Part shown: piece after piece, positions 7,240 to 15,155 of the stretch
Layout of the letters: every line of letters starts with the position of its first letter
Position numbering within the stretch: the first letter of the stretch is position 1
From: Longimicrobium sp.
Lineage (GTDB): Bacteria > Gemmatimonadota > Gemmatimonadetes > Longimicrobiales > Longimicrobiaceae
Direction of reading: 5' to 3'
Length of the DNA: 40,313 nt
NCBI GenBank assembly: GCA_036387335.1
Contig: DASVTZ010000262.1
Location: forward strand, 1-40,313
Made by a program: the position numbers and the translations under genes
Notes under the pieces: model-generated
Seen by the model: only the letters and a program-made list of their open reading frames with translations
What the model was told of the DNA's origin: nothing
The model's database searches: none

Positions 7240-7941
7240 ATGCCCGGCCTTTCCGACCTCGCCGCCAGCATCGAGCAGATCACCGGCGCGGATCGTTTCG
7301 CGGATCAGCCGCCCAGCATCATCGTGGTATGTACACGCGACGTTCGAAGGCTCGGGCTGGCGCTGGAGCCATCCGCCGCGGTGATGGAGCGGGTGCAGGA
7401 TGAGGGGCTGGATGCGCTCTTCCTGCACCGGCCGTGGGGCGTGGAGGCAGCCGAGCTTGCGGCAGGCGTCGGGGTTCTGGCGAGCCACCTTCCGTTCGAC
7501 GAGCGGCTGACCATCGGCTACAACCCTGAGCTCGCGCAGGCGCTGGGCCTTGCCAACGTGGAGGCGCTCGGGGCGAAGGGGGGTCGCCCGCTCGGGATGA
7601 TCGGGGACTTCACGGGTGGGAGGGAGGCGCTTGTGAAGCGGATCGCCGCGGAGTTCGGGGAGCCGGAACACGTCGAACCCGGGCGAATCAGCCTGATCGA
7701 GCGCGTGGCGATGGTAGGCGCGATGACGGACGCACTGGTGCGCGACACTGCGGCCAGGGGCGCGGGCGTCTATGTGACCGGACAGATGCGCGCCCCCGCC
7801 CGCGCGGCCGTCCTCGAGACCGGCATCGCCGTCGTCGCGGTGGGCCACAGGCGCGCCGAGGTGTGGGGCCTCCACCTGCTCGCACGCCTGCTCCGCGCGG
7901 AGTGGCCGGGGCTCGCCACCCTCGTGCTCGACGCACCGTGA
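7240..7941 (+). CDS. Nif3-like dinuclear metal-centre protein
   Basis: 233 residues. It matches the Nif3/YbgI/DUF34 family: VVCTRDVRRL (usually 'D.t..v' segment), LFLHRPWGVEAAEL, LASHLPFDERLT for the first metal site, and the C-terminal AVVAVGHRRAEVWGLHLLARLL giving the GH..xE metal ligands. Proteins of this family bind two metal ions in a hexameric toroid; their role is unsettled (one proposal is GTP cyclohydrolase I type 2). The ATG at 7240 was chosen because the domain begins there; upstream sequence is repeat. Its stop is separated from the convergent marR gene only by a 36-base repeat fragment. Confidence 0.75.
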   Translation: MPGLSDLAASIEQITGADRFADQPPSIIVVCTRDVRRLGLALEPSAAVMERVQDEGLDALFLHRPWGVEAAELAAGVGVLASHLPFDERLTIGYNPELAQALGLANVEALGAKGGRPLGMIGDFTGGREALVKRIAAEFGEPEHVEPGRISLIERVAMVGAMTDALVRDTAARGAGVYVTGQMRAPARAAVLETGIAVVAVGHRRAEVWGLHLLARLLRAEWPGLATLVLDAP

Positions 7942-7977
7942 GGGGGCAGCGAGGTGACGAGCGGGGGTGAGGGCTCC
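7942..7977. repeat. single terminal-inverted-repeat fragment between two stop codons
   Basis: GGGGGCAGCGAGGTGACGAG followed by CGGGGGTGAGGGC is the outer end of module B. It begins directly after the Nif3 TGA and ends directly before the complement of the marR stop, so it fills the entire convergent gap. Confidence 0.85.
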
Positions 7978-8442
7978 TCACTCCTCCGCATCCCCCACCA
8001 GCGCCCGCAGGAGGCGGATGGCTTCGCGCTTCTCCTTCTTGCCAAGCGGGGCGAGCGCGGCCTTGATGCGCGCGGTGTGCTCGGGAAGGATGCGCTTCAC
8101 CAGCGACTCGCCCTCGTCCGTGAGCGCGGCGAGGCGGGCGCGGCGGTCGAGGGGGTGGCCGCGGCGCTCCACCAGGCCGCGCTTCTCCAGGCGGTCCACC
8201 AGGTAGGTGATGCCGCCGCTGGAGACCAGGACGCGCCGCTGCACCTCGCCCACGAGCATGGGGCCGCGGTGAAGGAGCGCTTCCAGGACCCCGAAATCCG
8301 CCGGCGTGAGGCCATGCCGCGCCAGGTCGTCCGCGGCGTGGGCCTGCACGGCGCCGTACGCACGCGCCAGCGCCGCCCACAGCCGCAGCGTGAGCGACTG
8401 CGCCTCCGCGGGCGTGGGATCGAGTTCGGGGGTGAGGGGCAT
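7978..8442 (-). CDS. MarR family transcriptional regulator
   Basis: 154 residues with a winged helix-turn-helix: LTPADFGVLEALLHRGPMLVGEVQRRVLVSSGGITYLVDRLEKRGLVERR, then the wing HPLDRRARLAALTDEG. N- and C-terminal helices would form the dimer. MarR proteins are dimeric ligand- or redox-responsive repressors that bind palindromes. The start is the ATG at 8442, preceded by a weak GGAG-like site. The gene is divergent from the Prim-PolC/ligC pair, and a 19-base palindrome (8477-8495) lies between them, so regulation of itself and possibly of the repair genes is plausible but inferred. Confidence 0.85.
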   Translation of the reverse strand: MPLTPELDPTPAEAQSLTLRLWAALARAYGAVQAHAADDLARHGLTPADFGVLEALLHRGPMLVGEVQRRVLVSSGGITYLVDRLEKRGLVERRGHPLDRRARLAALTDEGESLVKRILPEHTARIKAALAPLGKKEKREAIRLLRALVGDAEE

Positions 8443-8476
8443 CTCGGCTCCATGGTGCGGCGGGTGCTGAGCGCGG

Positions 8477-8495
8477 GGTCCGCAACACCCGGACC
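8477..8495. promoter_or_regulatory. palindrome in the marR/polymerase divergent region, possible operator
   Basis: GGTCCG-7-CGGACC, a perfect 6-base inverted repeat 35 bases upstream of the MarR start and about 70 bases before the polymerase start. Size and place suit a MarR-type operator; no other support. Confidence 0.35.
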
Positions 8496-8566
8496 TCACC
8501 GGCAGGGTTGTTGCGAATCCGGAGGTGCTCGCGGCGCAGGTGGCGGCAACCCGAACCCCACTTTTG

Positions 8567-9523
8567 ATGAGCCCCCGATCCACGGCAACGGAAACCGCCG
8601 GCACGGAGTTGATCCCTGCGCGCGGCAAGGAGTGCGAGGTGCAGGTGGGAGGACGGGTGGTGCGGCTCACCAACCTCCACAAGCCCTTCTGGCCCGAGGA
8701 TGGGATCACCAAGGGCGACCTGCTGCGCTACTACCTCGCCGTCTCCAGGTGGCTGCTGCCGCACCTGCGTGGACGGGCGATGGTGATGAAGCGCTACCCC
8801 AACGGCTACAAGGGCCCCTTCTTCTTCATGAAGCGCACGCCGCCGGGAGCGCCCGAGTGGCTGAAGACGTGCGCCATCGAGCACAGGTCCAAGAGCATCA
8901 TCGACTTCCCCATCATCGACGACGAGGCGTCGCTGCTCTGGGCCGTGAACCTGGGGTGCATCGACCTCAACCAGTGGTACGGGGTGTGTGAGGACTACAA
9001 CCGCCCCGACTACCTCCACTTCGACCTCGATCCCGTCCCCGGCGCAGACTTCGCGCGCGTGCGGCAGGTGGCGCTTCACGTGCGCGACGCACTGGCCAAG
9101 CAGGGGATGAAGAGCTACCCCAAGACCACGGGGAGCAAGGGAATCCACATCTACGTGCCCATCGTGCGCGGGCCGCTGCAGAAACAGGTGTGGACCTACG
9201 CCAAGTGGTTCGCGCAGACGCTGGAGAAGCGCTTCCCCGATCTCGTGACCGCCGAGTACCGCGTGGCGAAGCGGCCCGCCGGGCGCGTGCTGGTGGATTA
9301 CAACCAGAACGCGTGGGGGCGCACGCTGGCCTCCGTCTACTCCGTCCGCCCCAAGCCCGGCGCCACCGTCTCGACCCCTGTCACCTGGGACGAGGTTGAG
9401 GCGGGGATCGAGATCGAGGACTTCACCCTGCGCAACGTCCCCGCGCGCGTAGCCGAGCTGGGCGACCTGTTCCGCCCGCTCGTGCTGAACCGCGGCCGCT
9501 TCGACCTGAAGAAGGTGATGTGA
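8567..9523 (+). CDS. LigD-type DNA primase-polymerase (Prim-PolC-like)
   Basis: 318 residues; stand-alone polymerase domain of the LigD family (AEP primase-polymerase superfamily). Motifs in order: LTNLHKPFWPEDGITKGDLLRYY, PNGYKGPFFFMKRTPPGAPEW, the catalytic HFDLDP (Asp153 and Asp155), GSKGIHIYVPI (189-200) for nucleotide binding, and SVRPKPGATVSTPVTWDEV. It adds nucleotides, often ribonucleotides, to gaps and breaks. The ATG at 8567 gives the usual N-terminus; a GTG at 8525 preceded by CGGAG would add 14 residues. A DNA ligase gene follows after 147 bases of repeat. In mycobacteria the equivalent pair Prim-PolC/LigC works in excision repair. Confidence 0.88.
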   Translation: MSPRSTATETAGTELIPARGKECEVQVGGRVVRLTNLHKPFWPEDGITKGDLLRYYLAVSRWLLPHLRGRAMVMKRYPNGYKGPFFFMKRTPPGAPEWLKTCAIEHRSKSIIDFPIIDDEASLLWAVNLGCIDLNQWYGVCEDYNRPDYLHFDLDPVPGADFARVRQVALHVRDALAKQGMKSYPKTTGSKGIHIYVPIVRGPLQKQVWTYAKWFAQTLEKRFPDLVTAEYRVAKRPAGRVLVDYNQNAWGRTLASVYSVRPKPGATVSTPVTWDEVEAGIEIEDFTLRNVPARVAELGDLFRPLVLNRGRFDLKKVM

Positions 9524-9532
9524 TTTGGACGA

Positions 9533-9635
9533 AAGTGCTAAGTGCTAAGTGCTAAGTGCTGGACTGAAGTGCGTGAGTGCGTTAGTGCGTGAGTGCGCTT
9601 TTCACTTAGGACTTAGCACTTAGCACCTAGGACTT
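9533..9635. repeat. 7/8-bp tandem array with inverted arms, all-frame stops
   Basis: Left arm 9533-9560 is four units of AAGTGCT/A with 7-base period. The centre 9566-9597 is four 8-base units of AGTGCGTG/AGTGCGTT. The right arm 9603-9635 (CACTTAGGACTTAGCACTTA...) is the inverted complement of the left arm. It starts 9 bases after the polymerase stop. With 7- and 8-base periods, TAA or TAG appear in all three frames on both strands. Confidence 0.9.
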
Positions 9636-9670
9636 GCATCCGATTACTTGCCCACGACCCCGAGAGCCCG

Positions 9671-10699
9671 ATGGATCTGCCGATCGCGCTGGACTACGCG
9701 CCCATGGAGGCCGAATCGCAGGCGGAGATCCCCGCGGGCGAGGGGTGGCAGTACGAGCCCAAGTGGGACGGCTTCCGCTGCCTCGCCTTCCGCGACGGCG
9801 ACGAGGTGGATCTGCGCTCGAAGTCCGGCAAGCCGCTGGCGCGCTACTTCCCCGACGTGGTGGAGAACCTCCGCTCGCTGCGGGCCAGCCGCTTCGTGCT
9901 GGATGGCGAGATCGTGGTGCCCGTGGGCGATTCGCTCAGCTTCGAGGAGTTGCAGCTTCGCCTGCACCCCGCCGCCAGCCGCGTGCAGAAGCTGGCCGCG
10001 GCGCACCCGGCGGTCTTCATCACCTTCGACCTGCTGCTGGGCGCGCGCGGCGCTCCGCTGATCGAGCGCCCCCTCGCCGAGCGGCGCCCGAAGCTGGAGG
10101 CGTTCGCGGAGCAGTTCTTTGGGGACGACGAGCGCATCCGCCTCTCGCGCGCCACCACGGATGCGGCGCAGGCGAACGACTGGCTGTGCGGCGGCGTGAA
10201 GGGGCTGGATGGCATCATGGCGAAGCGCCTGGACGCCGCCTACGCCAGCGGCGAGCGCACGGCGATGGTGAAGGTGAAGAACCTGCGCTCCGCCGAATGC
10301 GTGGTGGGCGGCTTCCGCTACGCAGCGAAGAAGAAGATCGTCGGCTCGCTGCTGCTGGGGCTGTACACAGCGGACGGGCTGCTGCACCACGTGGGCTTCT
10401 GCAGCGCCATCCCCGAGGAGGAGCGCGCGCGCCTGACTCCCGAGCTGGAGAAGCTGGTGGAGGCGCCGGGCTTCACGGGCTCCGCGCCGGGTGGGCCGAG
10501 TCGCTGGAGCACCGAGCGCTCCACGCAGTGGGAGCCGCTGGCCAGCAAGCTCGTTGTGGAGGTGCAGTACGACCACTTCAGCGGCGACCGCTTCCGCCAC
10601 GGCACCCGCTTCCTGCGCTGGCGGCCGGACAAGGAGCCGCGCCTGTGCAGCATGGAGCAGGTCGTCAAGGACAGCCGGTCGACGGCGGCGCTGTTGTAG
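9671..10699 (+). CDS. ligC: ATP-dependent DNA ligase, LigC type
   Basis: 342 residues. Motif I EPKWDGFR with nucleophile Lys31, motif III VLDGEIVV, motif IIIa FDLLL, motif IV GLDGIMAKR and motif V VKVKN are all intact, followed by an OB-fold domain (GSLLLGLYTADGLLHHVGF). The overall sequence, starting MDLPIALDYAPMEA, closely resembles mycobacterial LigC rather than full-length LigD; no polymerase or phosphoesterase domain is fused. It should seal nicks using ATP. It follows the polymerase gene on the same strand; no Ku gene lies in the window. Its 3' end adjoins a complete modular element. Confidence 0.9.
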   Translation: MDLPIALDYAPMEAESQAEIPAGEGWQYEPKWDGFRCLAFRDGDEVDLRSKSGKPLARYFPDVVENLRSLRASRFVLDGEIVVPVGDSLSFEELQLRLHPAASRVQKLAAAHPAVFITFDLLLGARGAPLIERPLAERRPKLEAFAEQFFGDDERIRLSRATTDAAQANDWLCGGVKGLDGIMAKRLDAAYASGERTAMVKVKNLRSAECVVGGFRYAAKKKIVGSLLLGLYTADGLLHHVGFCSAIPEEERARLTPELEKLVEAPGFTGSAPGGPSRWSTERSTQWEPLASKLVVEVQYDHFSGDRFRHGTRFLRWRPDKEPRLCSMEQVVKDSRSTAALL

Positions 10700-10719
10700 G
10701 GCGGGCGGGGCCGGGCGGG

Positions 10720-11155
10720 GGCCCCTCCCCCGCTCGTTCCTCGCGGCCCCTCCCCCAAAACCGCCTGGGGGAGGGGCGGTGGCGTGTTTGGGTGTGCGGG
10801 GAGGCGGGGTTCGTCGTGCGGGCGGGCACGGGCAGCCACGTGGGGCGGCCCCTACGAGGTTTCGGGCCTGGCGCCGGGCGGCGGGGCGGGGGCAAGGGTG
10901 GGCAGACACGCAGGTCTGCCCCTACCGATGTGGGTGCGCGCAGGGCGGGCGGCGAAGCAGCCCGTGACACGGGCGCGAACGGCAGTTCTCCCCCTCACCC
11001 GCCCTGCGCCCCCGCAGGCGGGGGAGGGGGTCGGGGGGAGGGGGCCCTCTGCGCGCCGAAGCACACCCAGCTCCCTCTCTCGATAACGGCGAGGGCGGAG
11101 CCCTCTCCTGTTATCGGGAGAGGGGGCAGCGAGGAACGAGCGGGGGTGAGGGCCC
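10720..11155. mobile_element. complete modular inverted-repeat element (MITE-like), B'-A1-A2-A3-G-B
   Basis: About 436 bases with related ends: GGGCCCCTCCCCCGCTCGTT at the left and the complement of GGGCCCTCACCCCCGCTCGT at the right, continuing with TCCTCGC. Inside, in order: B' hairpin (10720-10780), A1 (10829-10855), A2 (10898-10924), a decayed A3 (about 10962-10983), G (10984-11046) and B (11071-11155). The locus 34293-34750 has the same modules in the exact reverse order. No ORF for a transposase and no clear target duplication are visible. It fills the gap between the convergent stops of ligC and the DUF885 gene. Confidence 0.72.
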
Positions 11156-11160
11156 TCCTC

Positions 11161-12912
11161 CTACAACCCCGCCGCCGTATCCCCCGGGATCATCGCCCGG
11201 CGCGCGAGCGAAACCGGGAGGCCCAGGCGCAGGAAGCGGTCGTGGAACTCGCGCAGGGAGAAGGGCTTGCCCTGCGACTCCAGGTGGCGGCGGTAGTCGT
11301 CGCGCAGCTTCAGGATCTGCATGCGGCCCAGGGCGTAGTACAGGTACGTAGGATCGTTGGTGCCGCGCTGCGTCTCGCGCAGGGCGGGGAAGGGGGCGAA
11401 GAAGGCGATCTCCTCGAACCGCTTCGCCGCGTCCTCCACCGACGCGCCGTAGGCGTGCATCGCGAGGCCGGCGTGCCAGCGCGCGTGCCGCTGGAGCGCG
11501 CGCCGCAGCTGGCCCAGGCGCACCGCCGGGCTGCCGCCGCCCAGCCCCTCGTCCACCATCATCTGCTCCGCGTAGTGCGCCCACCCCTCCACCAGCGACG
11601 AGGGGGTGAAGACCTTGCGCACCTCGGTGGGGATCTGCGAGCGGTAGAGGAGCTGCACGAAGTGGCCGGGCATCGCCTCGTGCACCGTGATTCCCAGAAG
11701 GCCCGGGTAGTTGAAGTAGGTGAGGTGCTGCTCCTTCTGCTCCGCCGTCCACGCGGGGTCCACGTTGGTGATGTTGTAGAACGCCTCCGTGGCGACGTCC
11801 TCGAAGGGCCCCGGGGTGTCCATGGAGGCGAAGCCCTGCCGCGCGTACTCCGGCGTCGGGCGCACCACCGGCATCCGGTCGCTGGGCAGCGTGACGATGC
11901 CGTGCTCCACGATGAAGCGGCGGATGGTGTCGAGCTGCGCGCGGGCGGTGGGGATGAGCTGCTTGGGCGTGGGATGCACGCCCGTGATGGAGTCCATCAC
12001 CTGGAGCGGAGTGCGGCGCGGGTCGATGCGCGCCGCCTCGCGGGCCACCCGCGCGTGGTAGTCGCGGATGGCGCGCTCGTTCACGTCGCGAAGCTGGTCC
12101 GCCGTCAGGTCGACGAACTCCTCGTACTTCACCTTCCTCTCGAAGACGGAGCGCCCCAGGCGGAAGTCGCCGCGGGCCGTGGGTACCACGTCCCTCTCCA
12201 GCCACGCCGCGTACCCCTCCATCTCGGTGATGGCGCGATTGCGCGCGGCCTCGAAGCGCGTGCGCAGCGCGGCGTCGGCGCTGCCGGCGCCCTGCGCGGC
12301 GAGGGCGGCCGGGAGATCCTGGCGCAGGAAGCTCACTGTGCCGCGCGTGTTCCGCACCGCGTCCGTCGCCCAGAGCTGCGGGACGTCGGCGAGGTTGGCG
12401 CGCGCGGCGGCCAGGACCGCCGGGATGCCTTCCATGCGCGCGATCAGCAGCTCCATCCGCCGCGGCGCAGGGGCGAACTCGCGCGAGGCGATCGACGCCA
12501 GACCACCCGCCACCACGTTGTTGTAGTACGACGGGTTCTTTCGCCACCCGCGCACCTCCTCCCACTCCAGAAGCTCGGCGCGCAGGGCGTGGTCGAGGAT
12601 CTGGTGATCGAACCGCGCGTCCTGGTTAAGGGACGCGGGGTCGATGGTGCCCAGCTCGGCCAGGAATCGGTGCAGCTCGGCCGTACGGCGGTCGATCGCG
12701 GGGCGTGAGAGGTCGGGGAGGCGCTCGTCGAAGCGGTGGATCCCCAGGCCGGTGGAGCGCACCGGATCGGCGGCGTAGTACCAGTCCAGAAAGGTGCGCG
12801 CGAAGCGGTCGTAGCGCGCCTGCTGGCCGGCGTTCGCGGGGGCGGGGGCGGTGCGCGGCGCCGCGGGGGCGCACGCGGCCAGCGCCAGCGCGAGCAGGAC
12901 GGTACGCCTCAT
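11161..12912 (-). CDS. DUF885 family lipoprotein, predicted zinc metallopeptidase
   Basis: 583 residues; a lipoprotein signal with lipobox LAAC (Cys14). The DUF885 signature is clear: HEAMPGH at residues 411-417 (HExxxGH zinc site) and VEGWAHYAEQMM at 441-452 with the likely third ligand Glu. The rest is mostly helical, as in this family. DUF885 proteins resemble M32-type carboxypeptidases, but a substrate is not established. Anchored to a membrane facing the periplasm. The stop is 5 bases from the modular element, and the gene is convergent with ligC. No neighbour suggests a partner. Confidence 0.88.
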   Translation of the reverse strand: MRRTVLLALALAACAPAAPRTAPAPANAGQQARYDRFARTFLDWYYAADPVRSTGLGIHRFDERLPDLSRPAIDRRTAELHRFLAELGTIDPASLNQDARFDHQILDHALRAELLEWEEVRGWRKNPSYYNNVVAGGLASIASREFAPAPRRMELLIARMEGIPAVLAAARANLADVPQLWATDAVRNTRGTVSFLRQDLPAALAAQGAGSADAALRTRFEAARNRAITEMEGYAAWLERDVVPTARGDFRLGRSVFERKVKYEEFVDLTADQLRDVNERAIRDYHARVAREAARIDPRRTPLQVMDSITGVHPTPKQLIPTARAQLDTIRRFIVEHGIVTLPSDRMPVVRPTPEYARQGFASMDTPGPFEDVATEAFYNITNVDPAWTAEQKEQHLTYFNYPGLLGITVHEAMPGHFVQLLYRSQIPTEVRKVFTPSSLVEGWAHYAEQMMVDEGLGGGSPAVRLGQLRRALQRHARWHAGLAMHAYGASVEDAAKRFEEIAFFAPFPALRETQRGTNDPTYLYYALGRMQILKLRDDYRRHLESQGKPFSLREFHDRFLRLGLPVSLARRAMIPGDTAAGL

Positions 12913-13013
12913 GGCTCATCCGTGCGAAGTGTGTGCGGGTCGGGAGGTCGCTCCGAAGATAGCCCGCCCTCCGCGCGGGGCGCCACCCGGCGTCAGAACA
13001 GGGGGTGCCCGCG

Positions 13014-13050
13014 CCGTTCAATGAACGAAGCTCCGCGGTTCATCGAACGG
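13014..13050. promoter_or_regulatory. paired palindromes, candidate operator for the DUF885/VWA divergent region
   Basis: GTTCAATGAAC at 13016-13026 and GTTCATCGAAC at 13038-13048 are each palindromic, centred 22 bases apart (two helical turns), and are inverted copies of each other within CCGTTC...GAACGG. They lie between divergent genes starting at 12912 and 13220. The rest of the 12913-13219 gap shows no gene or repeat. A regulator is not identified. Confidence 0.45.
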
Positions 13051-13219
13051 CGACCGAACGCCCGGCCCGCGTCTCCGGAGCGGGCGGCAAAGCGCGCAAA
13101 TCGTGCGCACGCAACGGCTTGCGGCGCGCGGCGTCGTGGGCCCCTTCGATGCACGGGAGCGGGCCATCCCCACCGGCATCCGCCGGCGTCGCGATCCATC
13201 TCCACCCGGACGGTGCCGT

Positions 13220-14806
13220 ATGTGGAAGCGCTCTCCCCTCCTCCTGATCGTCCTGCTGGCCGCCTGCAGCGAATCCGGCTCCGACCAGGGCTCCTCGATC
13301 CAGCGGGAGGAGCTGATCGACTTCGTGGAACTGGAGAGCGCGCAGACGCCGAGCGACAGCGGCGGGCCGGCGGGCATGATGTACGAGACCGCGCAGGCGA
13401 TCCCCCCCGAGCTCGAAGACGGCGGGTCCGGCCTCGCGAGGACGAGGGGCGAACGATACGCGTCGCTCAGCGAGAACCGCTTCATGGATGCGCGCCGGGC
13501 GCCGCTCTCCACATTCGCCATCGACGTGGACGCGGCATCGTACAGCAACGTGCGGCGCTTCCTCACCAGCGGCGCCCTTCCGCCGGCCGACGCGGTGCGG
13601 ATCGAGGAGCTGGTCAACTACTTCGATTACGACTATCCCGATCCCACCGGCGAGGACCCGTTCTCCATCACCACCGAAGTATCCGCGGCGCCGTGGAACC
13701 CGCGCCACCGCCTGGTGCACGTGGGGCTGCAGGGGCGGCGGATGAGCACGGAGCGCCTCCCGCCCAGCAACCTCGTCTTCCTGGTGGACGTCTCCGGCTC
13801 CATGCAGTCGCCGGACAAGCTGCCGCTGGTGCAGGAGAGCCTGCGCATGCTCACGGACCAGCTTCGCCGCCAAGATCGCGTCGCCATCGTGCTGTACGCG
13901 GGCGATGCGGGGGTGGCGCTTCCCAGCACATCGGGCGCGGACAAGGCGGCCATCCGCCGCGCCATCGACGCGATGTACGCGGGCGGCTCCACCAACGGCG
14001 CGGGCGGCATCACCACGGCGTACGAGACGGTGCGGCGCAACTACATCCCCGGCGGCAACAACCGCGTGATCCTGGCCACCGACGGCGACTTCAACGTGGG
14101 CGTCAGCACCGACGCGGAGCTGGTGAAGCTGATCGAGCGCGAGCGCAACGACGGGATCTCGCTCACGGTGCTGGGCTTCGGCACGGGGAACTACCAGGAC
14201 GCCAAGATGGAGGCGCTGGCGGACCACGGAAACGGCAACTACGCCTACGTGGACGACGTCGGCGAGGCGCGCAAGGCGCTGGTGGAGGAGATGGCGGGGA
14301 CGCTGCACACGCTCGCCAAGGACGTAAAGGTCCAGGTGGAGTTCGACCCGGCGCGCGTGCAGAGCTACCGCCTGATCGGCTACGAGAACCGGGCCCTGGC
14401 CGCGCGCGACTTCCACGACGACCGCAAGGATGCCGGCGAGCTGGGCGCGGGCCACTCGGTGACTGCGCTCTACGAAGTCGTCCCCCGCCCCGACGCGGAC
14501 GGCGGGCAGCTGCTGACGGTGCGGCTGCGCTACAAGGCGCCCAACGGCGTGCACAGCCGCGCCCTCGCGCGCGCCGTCCCCAACCGGGTCACGCCCCCCG
14601 CGCGCGCATCGGACGACTTCCGCTTCGCCGCGGCGGTGGCGGAGTGGGGGATGCTCCTGCGCGGCTCCGCCTACCGCGGCTCCGCATCGTACGACGCCGT
14701 GCTCGCCCGCGCCCGCTCCGCCCGCGGCCCGGACCTGCAGGGCCACCGCGCCGAGTTCGTGCAGCTCGTGGAAGCGTCGCGCCGGCTGGGTGTGCGCGGC
14801 GAGTGA
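13220..14806 (+). CDS. von Willebrand factor A domain lipoprotein (YfbK-like)
   Basis: 528 residues. Signal peptide with lipobox LAAC (MWKRSPLLLIVLLAAC). Domains: an N-terminal vWF-associated region at about 85-175 (NRFMDARRAPLSTFAIDVDA...), a VWA domain at about 185-350 with MIDAS DVSGSMQ near residue 190 and ATDGDFNVG, and a C-terminal DUF3520-like region starting near LAKDVKVQVEF. This is the architecture of YfbK and 'calcium-activated chloride channel-like' bacterial proteins. It probably binds protein or metal at the envelope. ATG 13220 gives a correct lipoprotein n-region. Function beyond adhesion or assembly scaffolding is unknown. Confidence 0.85.
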   Translation: MWKRSPLLLIVLLAACSESGSDQGSSIQREELIDFVELESAQTPSDSGGPAGMMYETAQAIPPELEDGGSGLARTRGERYASLSENRFMDARRAPLSTFAIDVDAASYSNVRRFLTSGALPPADAVRIEELVNYFDYDYPDPTGEDPFSITTEVSAAPWNPRHRLVHVGLQGRRMSTERLPPSNLVFLVDVSGSMQSPDKLPLVQESLRMLTDQLRRQDRVAIVLYAGDAGVALPSTSGADKAAIRRAIDAMYAGGSTNGAGGITTAYETVRRNYIPGGNNRVILATDGDFNVGVSTDAELVKLIERERNDGISLTVLGFGTGNYQDAKMEALADHGNGNYAYVDDVGEARKALVEEMAGTLHTLAKDVKVQVEFDPARVQSYRLIGYENRALAARDFHDDRKDAGELGAGHSVTALYEVVPRPDADGGQLLTVRLRYKAPNGVHSRALARAVPNRVTPPARASDDFRFAAAVAEWGMLLRGSAYRGSASYDAVLARARSARGPDLQGHRAEFVQLVEASRRLGVRGE

Positions 14807-14813
14807 ACGGAAC

Positions 14814-15152
14814 AAGTGCGTGAGTGCGTTAGTGCGTGAGTGCGTTCCATTCATTTGTCATCCTGAGGGAGCCGCCCGACGGATGCCGACGGTGCGCCGT
14901 ACTCCTGCGGCGACCGAAGGATCTACTGCGCGAGGCAGGAGGACGGCGACGTACCACGGGCCTCGCGCCACGCGCAGTAGATCCTTCGCTCCGCGCCAGA
15001 GTCTGGAGCACGGGCGAGGGCGGAGGGGCGCGGGGCTCAGGATGACAAAAAAGGCGGAGCGCGGAGGAATTCTCCTCCGCGCCCCCGCCGCCTCAAGCGC
15101 ACTAACGCACTAACGCACTAACGCACTAACGCACTAACGCACTAACGCACTT
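14814..15152. repeat. nested palindrome: tandem array - CATCCTGAG palindrome - inverted tandem array
   Basis: The left arm 14814-14846 carries four AGTGCGTG/AGTGCGTT units. The core 14856-15046 has ends TGTCATCCTGAG and CTCAGGATGACA and inner arms CGAAGGATCTACTGCGCG (14915-14932) and CGCGCAGTAGATCCTTCG (14971-14988), a perfect 18-base match. The right arm 15101-15152 has six units of ACTAACGC, the complement of the left arm. The composite fills the gap between the convergent VWA and PPOX genes; the last unit copy supplies the PPOX stop. Confidence 0.9.
15047..15082 (-). terminator. intrinsic terminator, minus strand
   Basis: GCGCGGAGGA-ATTC-TCCTCCGCGC (15059-15082) followed on the minus strand by six T (complement of 15047-15052). 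It would end transcription of the PPOX gene after the tandem array. Confidence 0.6.
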
Positions 15153-15155
15153 CTG

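Noticed and set aside
8567-10699. Complete bacterial NHEJ system
   Set aside because: No Ku gene and no LigD phosphoesterase domain in the window; the pair better fits Prim-PolC/LigC.
10720-11155. Insertion sequence with its own transposase
   Set aside because: Under 500 bases, hairpin-rich, without any ORF resembling a transposase; called a non-autonomous element instead.
9634-12708. A 1024-codon open frame on the plus strand running over ligC and opposite the DUF885 gene
   Set aside because: It is a shadow: composition is Arg/Ala/Gly-rich without family motifs, and it crosses the repeat element, while the LigC and DUF885 frames have complete catalytic motifs.
15101-15152. Possible CRISPR array
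   Set aside because: Units are 8 bases with no spacers; a plain tandem repeat, and no cas gene is near.
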